Shown in pieces: positions 54,901-61,131 of a stretch of DNA of 64,000 nucleotides. The stretch lies in assembly GCA_947474365.1 (NCBI GenBank), contig CANJIU010000013.1:61668-125667 (forward strand), given 5' to 3'. How positions within the stretch are numbered: the first letter of the stretch is position 1; each line of letters begins with the position of its first letter. A model generated the notes under the pieces. It did not search any database. It saw nothing but the letters and a program-made list of their open reading frames with translations, and was not told where the DNA came from. The translations under genes were made by a program, and so were the position numbers. This DNA is from Opitutia bacterium. GTDB lineage: Bacteria > Verrucomicrobiota > Verrucomicrobiia > Opitutales > Opitutaceae.

Positions 54901-54949
54901 TTGACGCGGCGCGCGGTCTGCCCGACGGCGTCGGCTGGGTCAGACTCAA
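42995..54949 (-). CDS. Giant secreted repeat protein (LamG, IPT/TIG, delta-60, MBG modules)
   Basis: The product has nearly 4,000 residues. Modules in order, with approximate positions: export segment NLVWLAIVFALSGAAVSA (54.85-54.90 kb); three LamG-like domains (54.84-54.23, 52.29-51.67 and 50.36-49.74 kb); two blocks of delta-60 propeller repeats (53.95-52.85 and 48.69-47.54 kb; typical unit VQPDGKILLGG and LNADGSLD); about 14 IPT/TIG domains (typical GGTSVTITGTNFTGATSVTFGG, here split as GGTSVTITGTNF and GATSVTFGG); then MBG-type repeats (46.2-44.5 kb) and a tail with InlB-like parts. No ATG precedes the export segment except 85 codons further out, antisense to a kinase fragment. A TTG at 54949 is used here and is uncertain. 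Probably an adhesin or sheath protein. Confidence 0.78.
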   Translation of the reverse strand: MSLTQPTPSGRPRAASNLVWLAIVFALSGAAVSAQPADPVAWLKAEGNALDATSFGNNGVVNGSVPYVTGKVGNAFNFTGNVANYIRIPNSASLQSSLLTVEYWVNFNSALNAVTVAKRNGSSDAWQAGIVFSGGNFLLQFVGNTSGGLFDWYSAPLSSPVVVWTHVAVTYDGSTVKGYINGTQVLTQSVTLQLSSRTADIYVGNYAGTALPLDAKLDELSIYNRALSAAEVLAIFQAGSTGKTSPPTVTSLSPNSGSTAGGTVVTITGTNFSGATAVTFGGNAATDVTVLNATTITATTPARTAGTASVIVTTPSGSNTANSLYTYLAPGDLDPLNPALIGNYVLATAVQPDGKLILAGKFTSVLGVARNNLTRLNADGTLDTTFNPNPNGDVNAVTVQPDGKILLGGLFTNVVATTRNSIARLNADGSLDTGFNPNANGSPMSIVLQADGKVLLGGDFTTLQPNGAASATTRNRLARLNADGSLDTAFNPNASDRVVSMAVQADGKILISGYFLALQPNGAASATTRNRIARLNADGTLDTGFNPNANNWVNSLALEPDGQILLGGDFTSLQPNGAASATTRNRIARLNADGTLDMGFDPNANGSVLGIAVQADGKVLLGGYFVALQPNGAASSTARNCIARVNADGTLDAAFDPKPNNALFGLALQADGKVLMGGLFSTLQPNGAASATPRSLFARVANDAAVSTVSVPSFSQVQWTRSGSAPEVSRVTFDLSTDSGASWSALGNGTRVGSTSNWQLTGLSLPASGVVRARGATTHGYFNGSSGLVESTATFLLPSAPTVTGISPATGSTLGGTSVTITGTNLTGATSVTFGGSAATNVSVVTATTITATTPAGTAGTASVVVTTAGSSNAANSLYTYATPTPSDPVAWLRAEGNALDATSNGNHGVVTGSVAYTAGRVGSAFSFNGTSSNFVRIPNSASLQSSLLTVEYWIYFNSVQNSLNVTKRSASGAGDAWQVGIAYAGGNFLLQFVGSTSGGLFDWYSPALSSPVGAWTHVAATYDGTTVRGYVNGVLQLTQAVTLNLSTRNADIYVGATANGTSALDGKMDELAIYNRALSATEVQAIYQAGAAGKGGTPAPTVTGLSPSSGSTVGGSSVTITGTNFTNSSVVTIGGTLATNVTVVNSTTITATTPAGAAGTASVVVNTPGGSNAANSLYTYVTPVTAPSISSVSPATGTTLGGTSVTITGTNFTGATGVTFGGTPATNVTVVSATSLTATTPAKSAGAVSVVVTNPSGSNAANSLFTYVTPANAPSISSVSPATGSTLGGTTVTITGTNFSGATSVTFGGTPAASVSSVSATSITAVTPARSAGAASVVVTTPQGSNEANSLFTYVAPPTVTGISPASGTTLGGTSVTITGTNFTGATGVTIGGAAATNVTIVNATTITATTGARSAGTASVVVTTPGGGNAANTLYTYVTPAPVVTGVSPSSGTTAGGTSIAITGSNLTGATSVTVGGVAATGVQVFTDNQITAFTPAGTAGTASVIVTTPGGSNAANSLFTYVTPPTGPVAWLSAEGVADDITGRGNHGVVNGTVAYVPGKVGRAFSFNGVGTNSVRIPNSSSLQSANLTVEYWIYFNTAQNSVNVTKRNGSSDAWQVGIAYAGGNFLLQFLGANLSGMGEWYSAPLSSPVGVWTHVAVTYSNSTIRGYVNGVMVMEQVPVTLIMQTRTSDIYVGASSTGSAPLDGKIDELSFYDRALGSTEIEAIYNAGAAGKSVPAPTFTSITPASGSTFGGTDVTITGSNFTGATGVTIGGTAATNVTVVNGSTITATTPARPAGTASVVVTTPSGNNAANTAFTFVTPPPPTVTGVSPASGANTGGTSVTITGTNLNGATAVTFGGTAATNFTVVNSTTITATTPARANGAVSVVVTTQGGSNAANTLYTFVTPPPAVTGVSPNSGPLAGGTNVTLTGTNFTGATSVTFRGTAATNVTVVNATTITATTPATNLAGSASVIVTTPAGSNGSNSLFTYEVPPLAINPSSGSLISSGTVLTITGQGFDDATPGNNVVTFTPSGTVTVTASTQTSLTVTGITGLSVGALRAVVTVNSRTSGAPVQVANVVVPIPGDLIPRDLSITGTYVYAIAVQPDGKTILVGFFSAVNGVPRRGIARLNADGSLDMGFDPNAGGNAVYAVAIQPDSKIVIGGSFNTLQPNGASSTISRSGLARLNADGTLDPSVNLQVSGGVNAVSVQADGKILFGGDFTSLVVDGASTPRGRVARLSADGSLDAAFSPNVKDGLVYSIVPQADGRILLGGTFTNLQPNGAASPTSRVGIARVNADGSLDAGFDPRVNFNGYVTSLVEQPDGKILFGGWFGSVQPNGAASATSRRYLARVNADGALDPAFAPAVQGDTVVYSLALQTNGKILVGGYFTGIQENGTGPIAARANLARLNADGSLDADFDPKADNQILAVALQSNGTILLGGNFSTLQPNGAAGSTPVNRIALLVNEPAPQTLTVVDRSTVRWTRGGAAPSVARVSFDVSVDAGSTWISLGAGSRVGTTADWQLSGLSLPAAGILRARGTSGTSTWESTTPFSGLDAEAPSLTGVSPANGTTFGGTTVTISGSAFTGASSVTFGGTAAASFTVVNANTISAVTPARAAGAVSVVVTTPGGSNAANSFFTFVTPPAPTVTGVSPASGVNTGGTSVAITGTEFLGATSVTFGGTAATNFTVVNSTTITATAPAHATGAVSVVVTTPSGSNPANTLYSFVPPPPTLASVSPSSGVNRGGTLVTLTGTDFTGATSVKFGTRDAVSFTVVNSTTITAVTPATGEQTVSVVVTTPTGSNAANSLFTFRAPIATNTQLSSSQFTSVFLSPPTFIASVSTLGGAPVPGKIALFIDDVLLERKAVDSAGWAYFTPSPAQLRGGTRTIRAVYNDDLAASDYDSSEAAAISQTVTKSPVSISLNSATLTQTYDGTSRAVTFTTGTLPATHTASGVLVNVTYNGGALVPINAGTYAVVATINDPSLSGTASGTLTINKAAATCTFQNLVFTWDGQPKPAVVTVTPDVPFSVTYDPLVNNTPSGAPTSTPPTNPGNYKVIVTNPNYAITPPTTNPLTITPRGVSISLGDLIAITDGTPKRVTVTTNPAGINVIVRYQLPNDFQRLDPPILPVDSNWLVYVTATVDQTGYAGSATALMQLIPQPPPQVFLNGPTTGIYGPQTYEVSTDSGIAGKSVSGTVTFLNNDEPIGAVQLDNSGRAKFTTILEPNTVLTRYRIKARFEANAQFKTSTSNTIETVISKRQIDLVPTSPLTVTYDGTNKSVAFKGPGTPPLSVGYRVTYNGSNFLPNAPTTSPISVTATINDNEPRYFGSTTVPFTINKAPATIAVGSLKQSFDGTPKPVSVATTPAGVATTVTYNGSSSPPSAAGSYSVVATLADSNYSAQPATGTLNITVESVRIAITNTLQVFSEGKSSYPVTVTTTPAVTYRVTYNCRSYDYFEPNQGPYGAGTYDVVVTITQLGYTGTASATLVVKPLVTVNHPETIVYGSNTNNPGFDRQGGASAVDGDFVSPSTPFPLVEGAKLRFFDSAENEVRYRFVRWKDGNPNQERLIEANRRVYTPIVRPEIKILAEAHTNINGVEQKSTVGGTVVPLTNGRTYANEREVVTFVANPNPGYIVDRWEHHDFSAAAEPKIYSLQRFSHLYGTEYEEFGAGWVPVKAYFTRGYTVTTGVNVPEAGSAQVVRQDGYGYDAAGYRIGRVDPAFSSASVPVGINTVARAIPQPGYLFNTWIVEGARPASLPTYILPWSPQMQVELTKPTLVFTPTYGNNIKLTAVFVRKVPGPVASFTRLNTLGFGLGVFDVSLTRYPILQIRNAGTGPMTNANIVGVEISGARMKPSSDDVEELTTGGFFEFYLPPNFRPLTPEEIATPDPYFIKFTEYAALMIANKPRLTKPRDAITTSNPISIGTLRPGDYKEFNNLEYFWPKANLSLGLPIGGVSFSLLQYRVTIWISADELPPTPVSFWTN

Positions 54950-57200
54950 CCCGTACCGCGGCGAACCCCTCGTCTGCGTGAAGCCCGGCGTCCTCCATCT
55001 CGATCCTTCCGGTGAACGTTTCGTTCCCGACCCACGCTTCGCGAAGTGGTTTCCGGCCGGGGTGAACACGCTCCCGCTCGAGAGCGACGACAACGGGCGG
55101 TTCTGGTTCCAGGTGCGGCGGGACGACGGCAACTTCGAAGTCGGCTGCCTCGACACCCGTGGGGCGGGACCGCCGACGTGGACCCCGCTGCCCGAAGGAA
55201 TCAATGCCGCGCTCGGCTTCAGCGGCGCCCGCAGCCTGATCTACGTGCATGAGGGACAGCGCGAGTTCCTTTGGATCTCGGGTACGCGCAGCACCGCCCG
55301 CCTCGACCTGGGCGCTCCCATCCCGCAGACGGCTCCCCCCGAGGTCGTCATCAGCGAAGTCACCCGCGGCACCCGTCACTGGCGGCCGCAGTCTGATCCG
55401 TTGCGGCTGGCGTTCAGCCGGGAGCCGCTGCGACTGCTATTCTCCAGTCCGAGCGCCGTCACGGCGGCGGTGAAATACGAAACCCGCCTGCTCGGCTACG
55501 ATGCCAAGTGGGAGCCCGCCCCGTCTCCGGAAGCCACCTACACCAATCTTTACGGAGGCCCGTTCACCCTGGAGGTACGCGCCCGCGACCCGCTCGGCCG
55601 GACGGGCGGCGTGGCGCGCACGACCTTTTCCGTGGCGCCCCCGTGGCATCGCACGCCCGAGGCCTATACGCTTTACGCCGCCCTCGCGGCCGGCGCCGTT
55701 TTCGGTTTCATCCGCTGGAGGCTCGGCCACGCCGAGCGGGAGCGACTGCGGCTCTCCGCCCTCGTGGCGACGCGCACCACGGAACTCGCCACCGCCCGCG
55801 ATCAAGCCGAGGCCGCCAACCGCGCCAAGAGCGCGTTCCTCGCCGCCATGAGTCATGAATTGCGGACCCCGTTGAACGGAGTGATCGGTTACGCCCAAAT
55901 CATGCAGACGGACACCCGCCTCGCCGCGGATCAGCAAGAGCGACTTCGCATCGTCCAGCTGAGCGGCGAACACCTCCTGCGCATGATCAACGACGTGCTC
56001 GATCTCGCCAAAATCGAGGCCGGCAAGATCGTGCTGCGGCCCGCGCCGTTTGCCCCCGCCGAATTATTGCGCGACGTCGCCGCCGGCCACGCCCCCGCTG
56101 CGGCGAGGAAGGGACTCGCCTTCCATCTGGACATTGCACCCGACCTGCCCGCGTGCGTCGAAGGCGACGCCCAGAAACTCCGCCAGATCCTCGACAACCT
56201 GATCGGCAACGCGATCAAGTTCACCGCCACCGGCTCCGTCACACTGTGCGTGACGCGCGGGAACGCGGGCTCTTCGCCCTCAGCTCCGGACTCTGAGCTC
56301 ATGCAGTTCTCCGTCATCGACACCGGACCTGGCATCGCCGAAGCGGATCGGACCCGGCTGTTTCAACCCTTTGAGCAGGCCGCTGGGGCCAGTGGAGGCG
56401 AACCCGGAACCGGACTCGGCCTCTCCATCAGCCGCGCCTTGGTCGAGCACATGGGCGGCACCCTTTCCCTCGCGAGTGAAGTCGGCCGCGGCAGCACGTT
56501 TACCTTCACGCTTGCCCTCCCTCACGCCACCGCTCACTCGCAGCCGGCCACTGGAGCCCCCCACGTCTCCGGCTACGAGGGCCCGCGCCGCCGCGTCCTC
56601 GTCGTCGACGACCACGCCGTCAACCGCCGGTTGATCGTCGACCTGCTCGGGCCGCTCGGGTTTGACTGCGCGGAAAGCACCTCGGGGGCCGATGCTCTGG
56701 CCCGGCTCACGGGCGACGCCGCTCCCTGGCCCGATCTTGCGATCCTCGATGTCCGCATGGGCGGCCTCGATGGACTCGCCCTGACGCGCGCCCTGCGGGC
56801 CGCCCGCCGGGAGAGCGGCATGAAAATCCTTCTCATGTCCGCTTCGGTGTTCACCTACGACCGGGAGGAAGGCCGTGAGGCGGGCGCGGACGAATTTCTC
56901 CCCAAGCCCTTTCGCACCGCGGAACTGCTCGAAAAGATTGGCACGCTGCTCGCACTTCGCTGGAGGGAGGCGGCCGACCGCTCACCTCCGCCGGCCAGCG
57001 ACCCGACCACCTCGTCGCCGATCCCTGCCGCCGTGCGCGCGGCCCTGAGGGAGGCCCTGGCGCAGGGCGATCTTGAGGCGTTTCGCGTTGCACTCGAACA
57101 GGCGCGTCGCGCGCATCCGGAGGCGGCCGGGCACTGGCACGCCCTGGAGACTGCCGTCGGCGGGTTTCAGCTTTCCCGCCTCCGCGAACTCCTGGGATAG
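54897..57200 (+). CDS. Hybrid histidine kinase lacking its sensor half (probable 5'-truncated gene)
   Basis: The frame resembles the next kinase gene only from RFDAARGLPDGVGW (near 54897) onward. It retains a Y_Y_Y domain (near YETRLLGYDAKWEPA), one membrane helix (YTLYAALAAGAVFGFIRW), HisKA with the phospho-accepting His in AAMSHELRTPLNG (codon 55854), an ATPase domain (NLIGNAIKFT, DTGPGI, GTGLGLSI), a receiver domain with Asp in AILDVRMGG (codon 56748) and a C-terminal helical part. About 500 residues of propeller sensor present in the paralogue are missing, and no proper start is seen. The upstream in-frame ATG at 54777 lies antisense within the giant gene. Kinase residues are intact, so the gene could be a recent remnant. 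Confidence 0.75.
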   Translation, partial: RFDAARGLPDGVGWVRLNPYRGEPLVCVKPGVLHLDPSGERFVPDPRFAKWFPAGVNTLPLESDDNGRFWFQVRRDDGNFEVGCLDTRGAGPPTWTPLPEGINAALGFSGARSLIYVHEGQREFLWISGTRSTARLDLGAPIPQTAPPEVVISEVTRGTRHWRPQSDPLRLAFSREPLRLLFSSPSAVTAAVKYETRLLGYDAKWEPAPSPEATYTNLYGGPFTLEVRARDPLGRTGGVARTTFSVAPPWHRTPEAYTLYAALAAGAVFGFIRWRLGHAERERLRLSALVATRTTELATARDQAEAANRAKSAFLAAMSHELRTPLNGVIGYAQIMQTDTRLAADQQERLRIVQLSGEHLLRMINDVLDLAKIEAGKIVLRPAPFAPAELLRDVAAGHAPAAARKGLAFHLDIAPDLPACVEGDAQKLRQILDNLIGNAIKFTATGSVTLCVTRGNAGSSPSAPDSELMQFSVIDTGPGIAEADRTRLFQPFEQAAGASGGEPGTGLGLSISRALVEHMGGTLSLASEVGRGSTFTFTLALPHATAHSQPATGAPHVSGYEGPRRRVLVVDDHAVNRRLIVDLLGPLGFDCAESTSGADALARLTGDAAPWPDLAILDVRMGGLDGLALTRALRAARRESGMKILLMSASVFTYDREEGREAGADEFLPKPFRTAELLEKIGTLLALRWREAADRSPPPASDPTTSSPIPAAVRAALREALAQGDLEAFRVALEQARRAHPEAAGHWHALETAVGGFQLSRLRELLG

Positions 57201-57282
57201 CTCCGAACGCCAGCTACGCGTTTGCGCGTAAGCACGGCGGGCGCGGTTGACGCACGGTGCGCCCCCGCGTTTTTCTCGCGGC

Positions 57283-60200
57283 GTGTCGGTCCCCTTGCGC
57301 ATCTTCTCTCTCGTCCTGCTTGCCGGTGCACTCCGTGCGGCGTCGCCGGGCGAGATGGGCCGGCCGCTGCTGCAGGCGTTCACCCCGAGGGATTACCGCG
57401 CCCACCAGCAGATTTGGATGGGGGCGCAAACCCCCGACGGCGTCATGTGGTTTGGCAACAGCCACTCGGTGCTCAGCTACGACGGCAACACCTGGCGCCG
57501 GATCGAGGTGCCCACGAGTTTTGTCCGCACGATCGCGACCGGACCCGACGGGCGGCTTTATCTGGGTGGCACCGATCAACTCGGGGTCATCGTGTCCGGA
57601 CCCGACGGCGCACCGCAGTTCGCTTCGTTGATCGACAAACTGCCGGCGGAATTCCGGCCGCTCGGGGTAATCTGGAGCATTCTGGCGACACGGGAGGCGG
57701 TGTGGTTTGCCACGGAAACGCGCGTACTCCGCTGGCAGGGCGGCACCTTCCAATCGTGGCCGATCATCGGCAAGCCGCGCCAGATGCTGATCGGCGTGGG
57801 CAACGACATCTACCTTCACCGGCAGGGGATCGGGTTGTTCCAGTTCGACGGCCGGCGATTTGTGGAGGTGTCGGTCATTCCGGAAATCGCCCAGGCGCCG
57901 TACTGCATCATCGAACGCACGAGCGACGCCGAGGTCCTCGCCAACTTTGGCACCGGACTCTTCTACCGGCTGCGCGGCGCCCAACTGGAGCGCCGGCCGA
58001 CTCCGCTCGACGACTTGCTCGGCGGCACGCGCGTGCGTTACATGGAACGTCTGCCCGATGGCACACGGGTGATCGCCACCCAATCGCTCGGTGTCATCGT
58101 GGCGGACGCGGACTTCCGTTTTCTTACGCGAGTGAACTCCGCGAACGGGCTCGAGAGCGAAACGGTTCTCAGTCTCACGCCGGATCGGGAAGGCGGCATG
58201 TGGATCGGCACCGGCAACGGCGTCGTCCGCCTCGAACCCGGTCCGCGGTTCTCCGTCTTCGACGCGCCCTCCGGCCTGCCACGCGGGCTGGTGCGCGATG
58301 TCTGCCGCCACACCGGGGAAATTTTCGTCGCGACCCCCGAGGGCATTTCGCGGCTCGAGCCGGCCCGATCCGGCACGGGGACTCCGGCCCGGTTTGCGCC
58401 ACTCGCCGGCGGGCCGGGAATCTGCTGGTCGCTCCTGAGCCATCCAGCAGGCCTGCTCACGGCGACGGATCAGGGCGTGCTGCAATTCACCACGACCGGC
58501 GCTGCGCCGCAGCGGGTGTTTTCCGCCGCAGACGGCGTGAGCAAGCTCGCCATTCTCCCGCGCCACCCGAATCGCGTCTTCATCGGGCGCTTCAGCGGAC
58601 TCAACGTGCTGCGGTTCGAAAACGGCCACTGGCGCGACGAGGGCGGCGTGCCCGGACTGGCGACCGAAGTGCGGACCGTGGCGGAAGCGGCCGATGGCGC
58701 GCTCTGGTTGGGCACGCCGACGCGCGGTTTCATCAAGGTCACGCGGCCGGCCGGCACACCGGACGATGACTGGTCGCGAGCGACGTTCACCGCCTACCGC
58801 GAAGATCACGGCCTGCCGTCCGGCCAGGGCTGGAGCCACGTGTATCAGGTCGGGGGTGACGTCGTCTTCGTTACGGATGCCGGCACCTTTCGCTACGAGG
58901 CCGCGTCTGATCGCTTTACAATCGCGGAACGACTGCAGCTGCCCGGCCGGCACGCCCGCACCCAGCTTTGGCCGCTGGCCCCGACGAACCGCGCCGACCG
59001 CGTCTGGACGCAGGCCGACACGGAAGACACTGATCTCCCGCGCCAACTCGGTGAACTCATGCTGCAGCCCGCCGGGCCGGCACGTTTCGAGCCGTTGCCG
59101 CGCAAAATCGTCGAGCGGATCGCGTTTGGAGGCGCGCGCTTCATCTTTTGGGAACGCGACGCGGCCGGGGAGTCACTCTGGGTGAGCGGTCCCGACGGGC
59201 TGGCCCGCGTCGACCTCGCCGCGCCCACACCGCCGGCGACACCGTGGGGCGTGTTGTTGCGGGATTGCACGCTGCCCGACGGCTCGCACCACGTGCCGGC
59301 GACGGGTCGCACGACGGCACCGTTCGCCTACGGCCGCGGCCCGCTCACCTTCACGTTCAGCGCGCCACGGTACGGCACCGGACCGGGTCTGAGATACCAG
59401 TTCCGCCTCCGCGGGTACGACGACGCCTGGTCACCGTGGTCACCGCACACCGAGGCGACGTACACCGGGCTGTGGGGCGGGCCGTTCACCTTCGAGGTGC
59501 GCGGGCAGGATCCCGATGGCCAGGTGAGCGCGCCCGCGACGCTCACGTTTGCCGTCACACCACCACGGCACCTGCGCCCGCTGGCGTTTGTGCTCTACGT
59601 GCTCGGTGCATTCGGCGGAATGCTCGGCTTCGTCCGCTGGCGGCTCGGCCGCGCCGAGCGGGAACGCCGGAGGCTTGAGGCCCTCGTCGCCGAACGCACC
59701 CGCGATCTCGCGAGCGCGCGCGACCAGGCCGAGGCGGCCAGCCGGGCGAAAAGCGCCTTCCTTGCCTCCATGAGTCACGAACTCCGCACGCCGCTCAATG
59801 GCGTCATCGGCTACGCCCAACTCCTACAGGGCGACGCGCGGCTCGCGACGGACCAGCGCGAACGTCTCCGCATCGTGCACCAGAGCGGCGAACACCTCCT
59901 GCGCATGATCAACGACGTGCTCGATCTCGCCAAGATTGAGGCCGGCAAGATCGAGCTGCGCCCCGCGCCGTTTTCGCTCGTCGAACTCATCTCCGACGTG
60001 GCGGCGGCTCACGCCCCCTCTGCCGCCGCGAAGCGCCTCGCCTTCCAGCGCGAGCTCGCTCCCGACCTGCCCACCTGGGTCAACGGCGACGCCCACAAAC
60101 TCCGCCAGATTCTCGACAACTTGATCGGCAACGCCGTGAAGTTCACCACCACCGGGAGCGTGGTACTCAAGGCCACATTTTCCGCGGCGGCTCCAGACTC

Positions 60201-61131
60201 TAAACTCTCAACCCTCAACGCTCAACTCGTCTTTGCCGTCTCCGACACCGGACCCGGCATCGCCACCGCCGATCAGGCGCGGCTGTTTCAACCGTTTGAG
60301 CAGGCCCGTGAAGCCCGGCCCGCCGCGCCCGGGACCGGTCTCGGCCTCGCCATCAGCCGCGCCCTCGTCGAACGGATGGGCGGCACGCTGACGCTCGACA
60401 GCGCACCAGGGAGGGGCAGCACCTTTTCGTTTGCCATCGCCCTTCCCGCCGAGGCCGAACCGTCGCACGCCCCTTCGTCCCTGGTCGTGACCGGTTACGA
60501 AGGTCCGCGGCGGCGTGTGCTCATCGTCGACGACCACGCGGTCAACCGCCACCTGCTCTCCGATCTGCTCGCGCCGCTCGGGTTTGCCTGCAGCGAAGTC
60601 GCCTCCGGGGAGGAAGCCGTCGCCCGCCTCGCCGAGGGCCGGGAGCCCTGGCCCGACCTCGCGGTCGTCGACTTGCGGATGGACGCCATGGACGGCCTCG
60701 AACTCACGCGTCGCCTGCGCGCCCTGCCACGCGGCCCGGGCCTCCGCGTGCTGCTCACTTCCGCATCGGTGATCAGCTTCAATCCGGCGGACGCCCGCGC
60801 TGCCGGCTGTGACGATTTCCTCCCGAAGCCGTTTCGCGCCGCGGACCTGATCACGAAGCTCGGCCAGCTCCTCGCCCTGACATGGCACGAGGCGGGATCC
60901 GGGGTTTGTCATCCAATAGATGACAAACCGCGCGCCGCCGCACCGATCCCGGAGGCGGCGCGGGCGCTGCTGCGCGACGTGCTGGCCGACGGCGATTTGG
61001 AGGTGTTTCGCGCCACGCTCGCGAAAGTCCGTGGCGAACATCCGGCCGCCGCCGAAAAATGGGATGCGCTCGACGCGGCGGCAGCGGGCTTCCAGCTTTC
61101 GCGTCTGCGCCATCTGCTCGACTCGCCATGA
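57283..61131 (+). CDS. Hybrid two-component sensor kinase with Reg_prop propeller and receiver domain
   Basis: The 1,282-residue protein starts at a GTG that gives a signal peptide (VSVPLRIFSLVLLAGALRAA); a TTG at 57247 is the alternative. A periplasmic two-component-regulator propeller fills residues about 30-660 (repeats such as TPDGVMWFGNSHSVLSY and DREGGMWIGTGNGVVRL), followed by a Y_Y_Y domain (about 685-755), a membrane helix (about 770-790), HisKA with His832, an ATPase domain (to about 1055) and a receiver domain with Asp1130. In this class (found for glycan sensing in Bacteroidota and Verrucomicrobiota) ligand binding outside triggers phosphorelay. Its stop overlaps the response regulator start (ATGA), which is its likely partner. 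Confidence 0.9.
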   Translation: MSVPLRIFSLVLLAGALRAASPGEMGRPLLQAFTPRDYRAHQQIWMGAQTPDGVMWFGNSHSVLSYDGNTWRRIEVPTSFVRTIATGPDGRLYLGGTDQLGVIVSGPDGAPQFASLIDKLPAEFRPLGVIWSILATREAVWFATETRVLRWQGGTFQSWPIIGKPRQMLIGVGNDIYLHRQGIGLFQFDGRRFVEVSVIPEIAQAPYCIIERTSDAEVLANFGTGLFYRLRGAQLERRPTPLDDLLGGTRVRYMERLPDGTRVIATQSLGVIVADADFRFLTRVNSANGLESETVLSLTPDREGGMWIGTGNGVVRLEPGPRFSVFDAPSGLPRGLVRDVCRHTGEIFVATPEGISRLEPARSGTGTPARFAPLAGGPGICWSLLSHPAGLLTATDQGVLQFTTTGAAPQRVFSAADGVSKLAILPRHPNRVFIGRFSGLNVLRFENGHWRDEGGVPGLATEVRTVAEAADGALWLGTPTRGFIKVTRPAGTPDDDWSRATFTAYREDHGLPSGQGWSHVYQVGGDVVFVTDAGTFRYEAASDRFTIAERLQLPGRHARTQLWPLAPTNRADRVWTQADTEDTDLPRQLGELMLQPAGPARFEPLPRKIVERIAFGGARFIFWERDAAGESLWVSGPDGLARVDLAAPTPPATPWGVLLRDCTLPDGSHHVPATGRTTAPFAYGRGPLTFTFSAPRYGTGPGLRYQFRLRGYDDAWSPWSPHTEATYTGLWGGPFTFEVRGQDPDGQVSAPATLTFAVTPPRHLRPLAFVLYVLGAFGGMLGFVRWRLGRAERERRRLEALVAERTRDLASARDQAEAASRAKSAFLASMSHELRTPLNGVIGYAQLLQGDARLATDQRERLRIVHQSGEHLLRMINDVLDLAKIEAGKIELRPAPFSLVELISDVAAAHAPSAAAKRLAFQRELAPDLPTWVNGDAHKLRQILDNLIGNAVKFTTTGSVVLKATFSAAAPDSKLSTLNAQLVFAVSDTGPGIATADQARLFQPFEQAREARPAAPGTGLGLAISRALVERMGGTLTLDSAPGRGSTFSFAIALPAEAEPSHAPSSLVVTGYEGPRRRVLIVDDHAVNRHLLSDLLAPLGFACSEVASGEEAVARLAEGREPWPDLAVVDLRMDAMDGLELTRRLRALPRGPGLRVLLTSASVISFNPADARAAGCDDFLPKPFRAADLITKLGQLLALTWHEAGSGVCHPIDDKPRAAAPIPEAARALLRDVLADGDLEVFRATLAKVRGEHPAAAEKWDALDAAAAGFQLSRLRHLLDSP

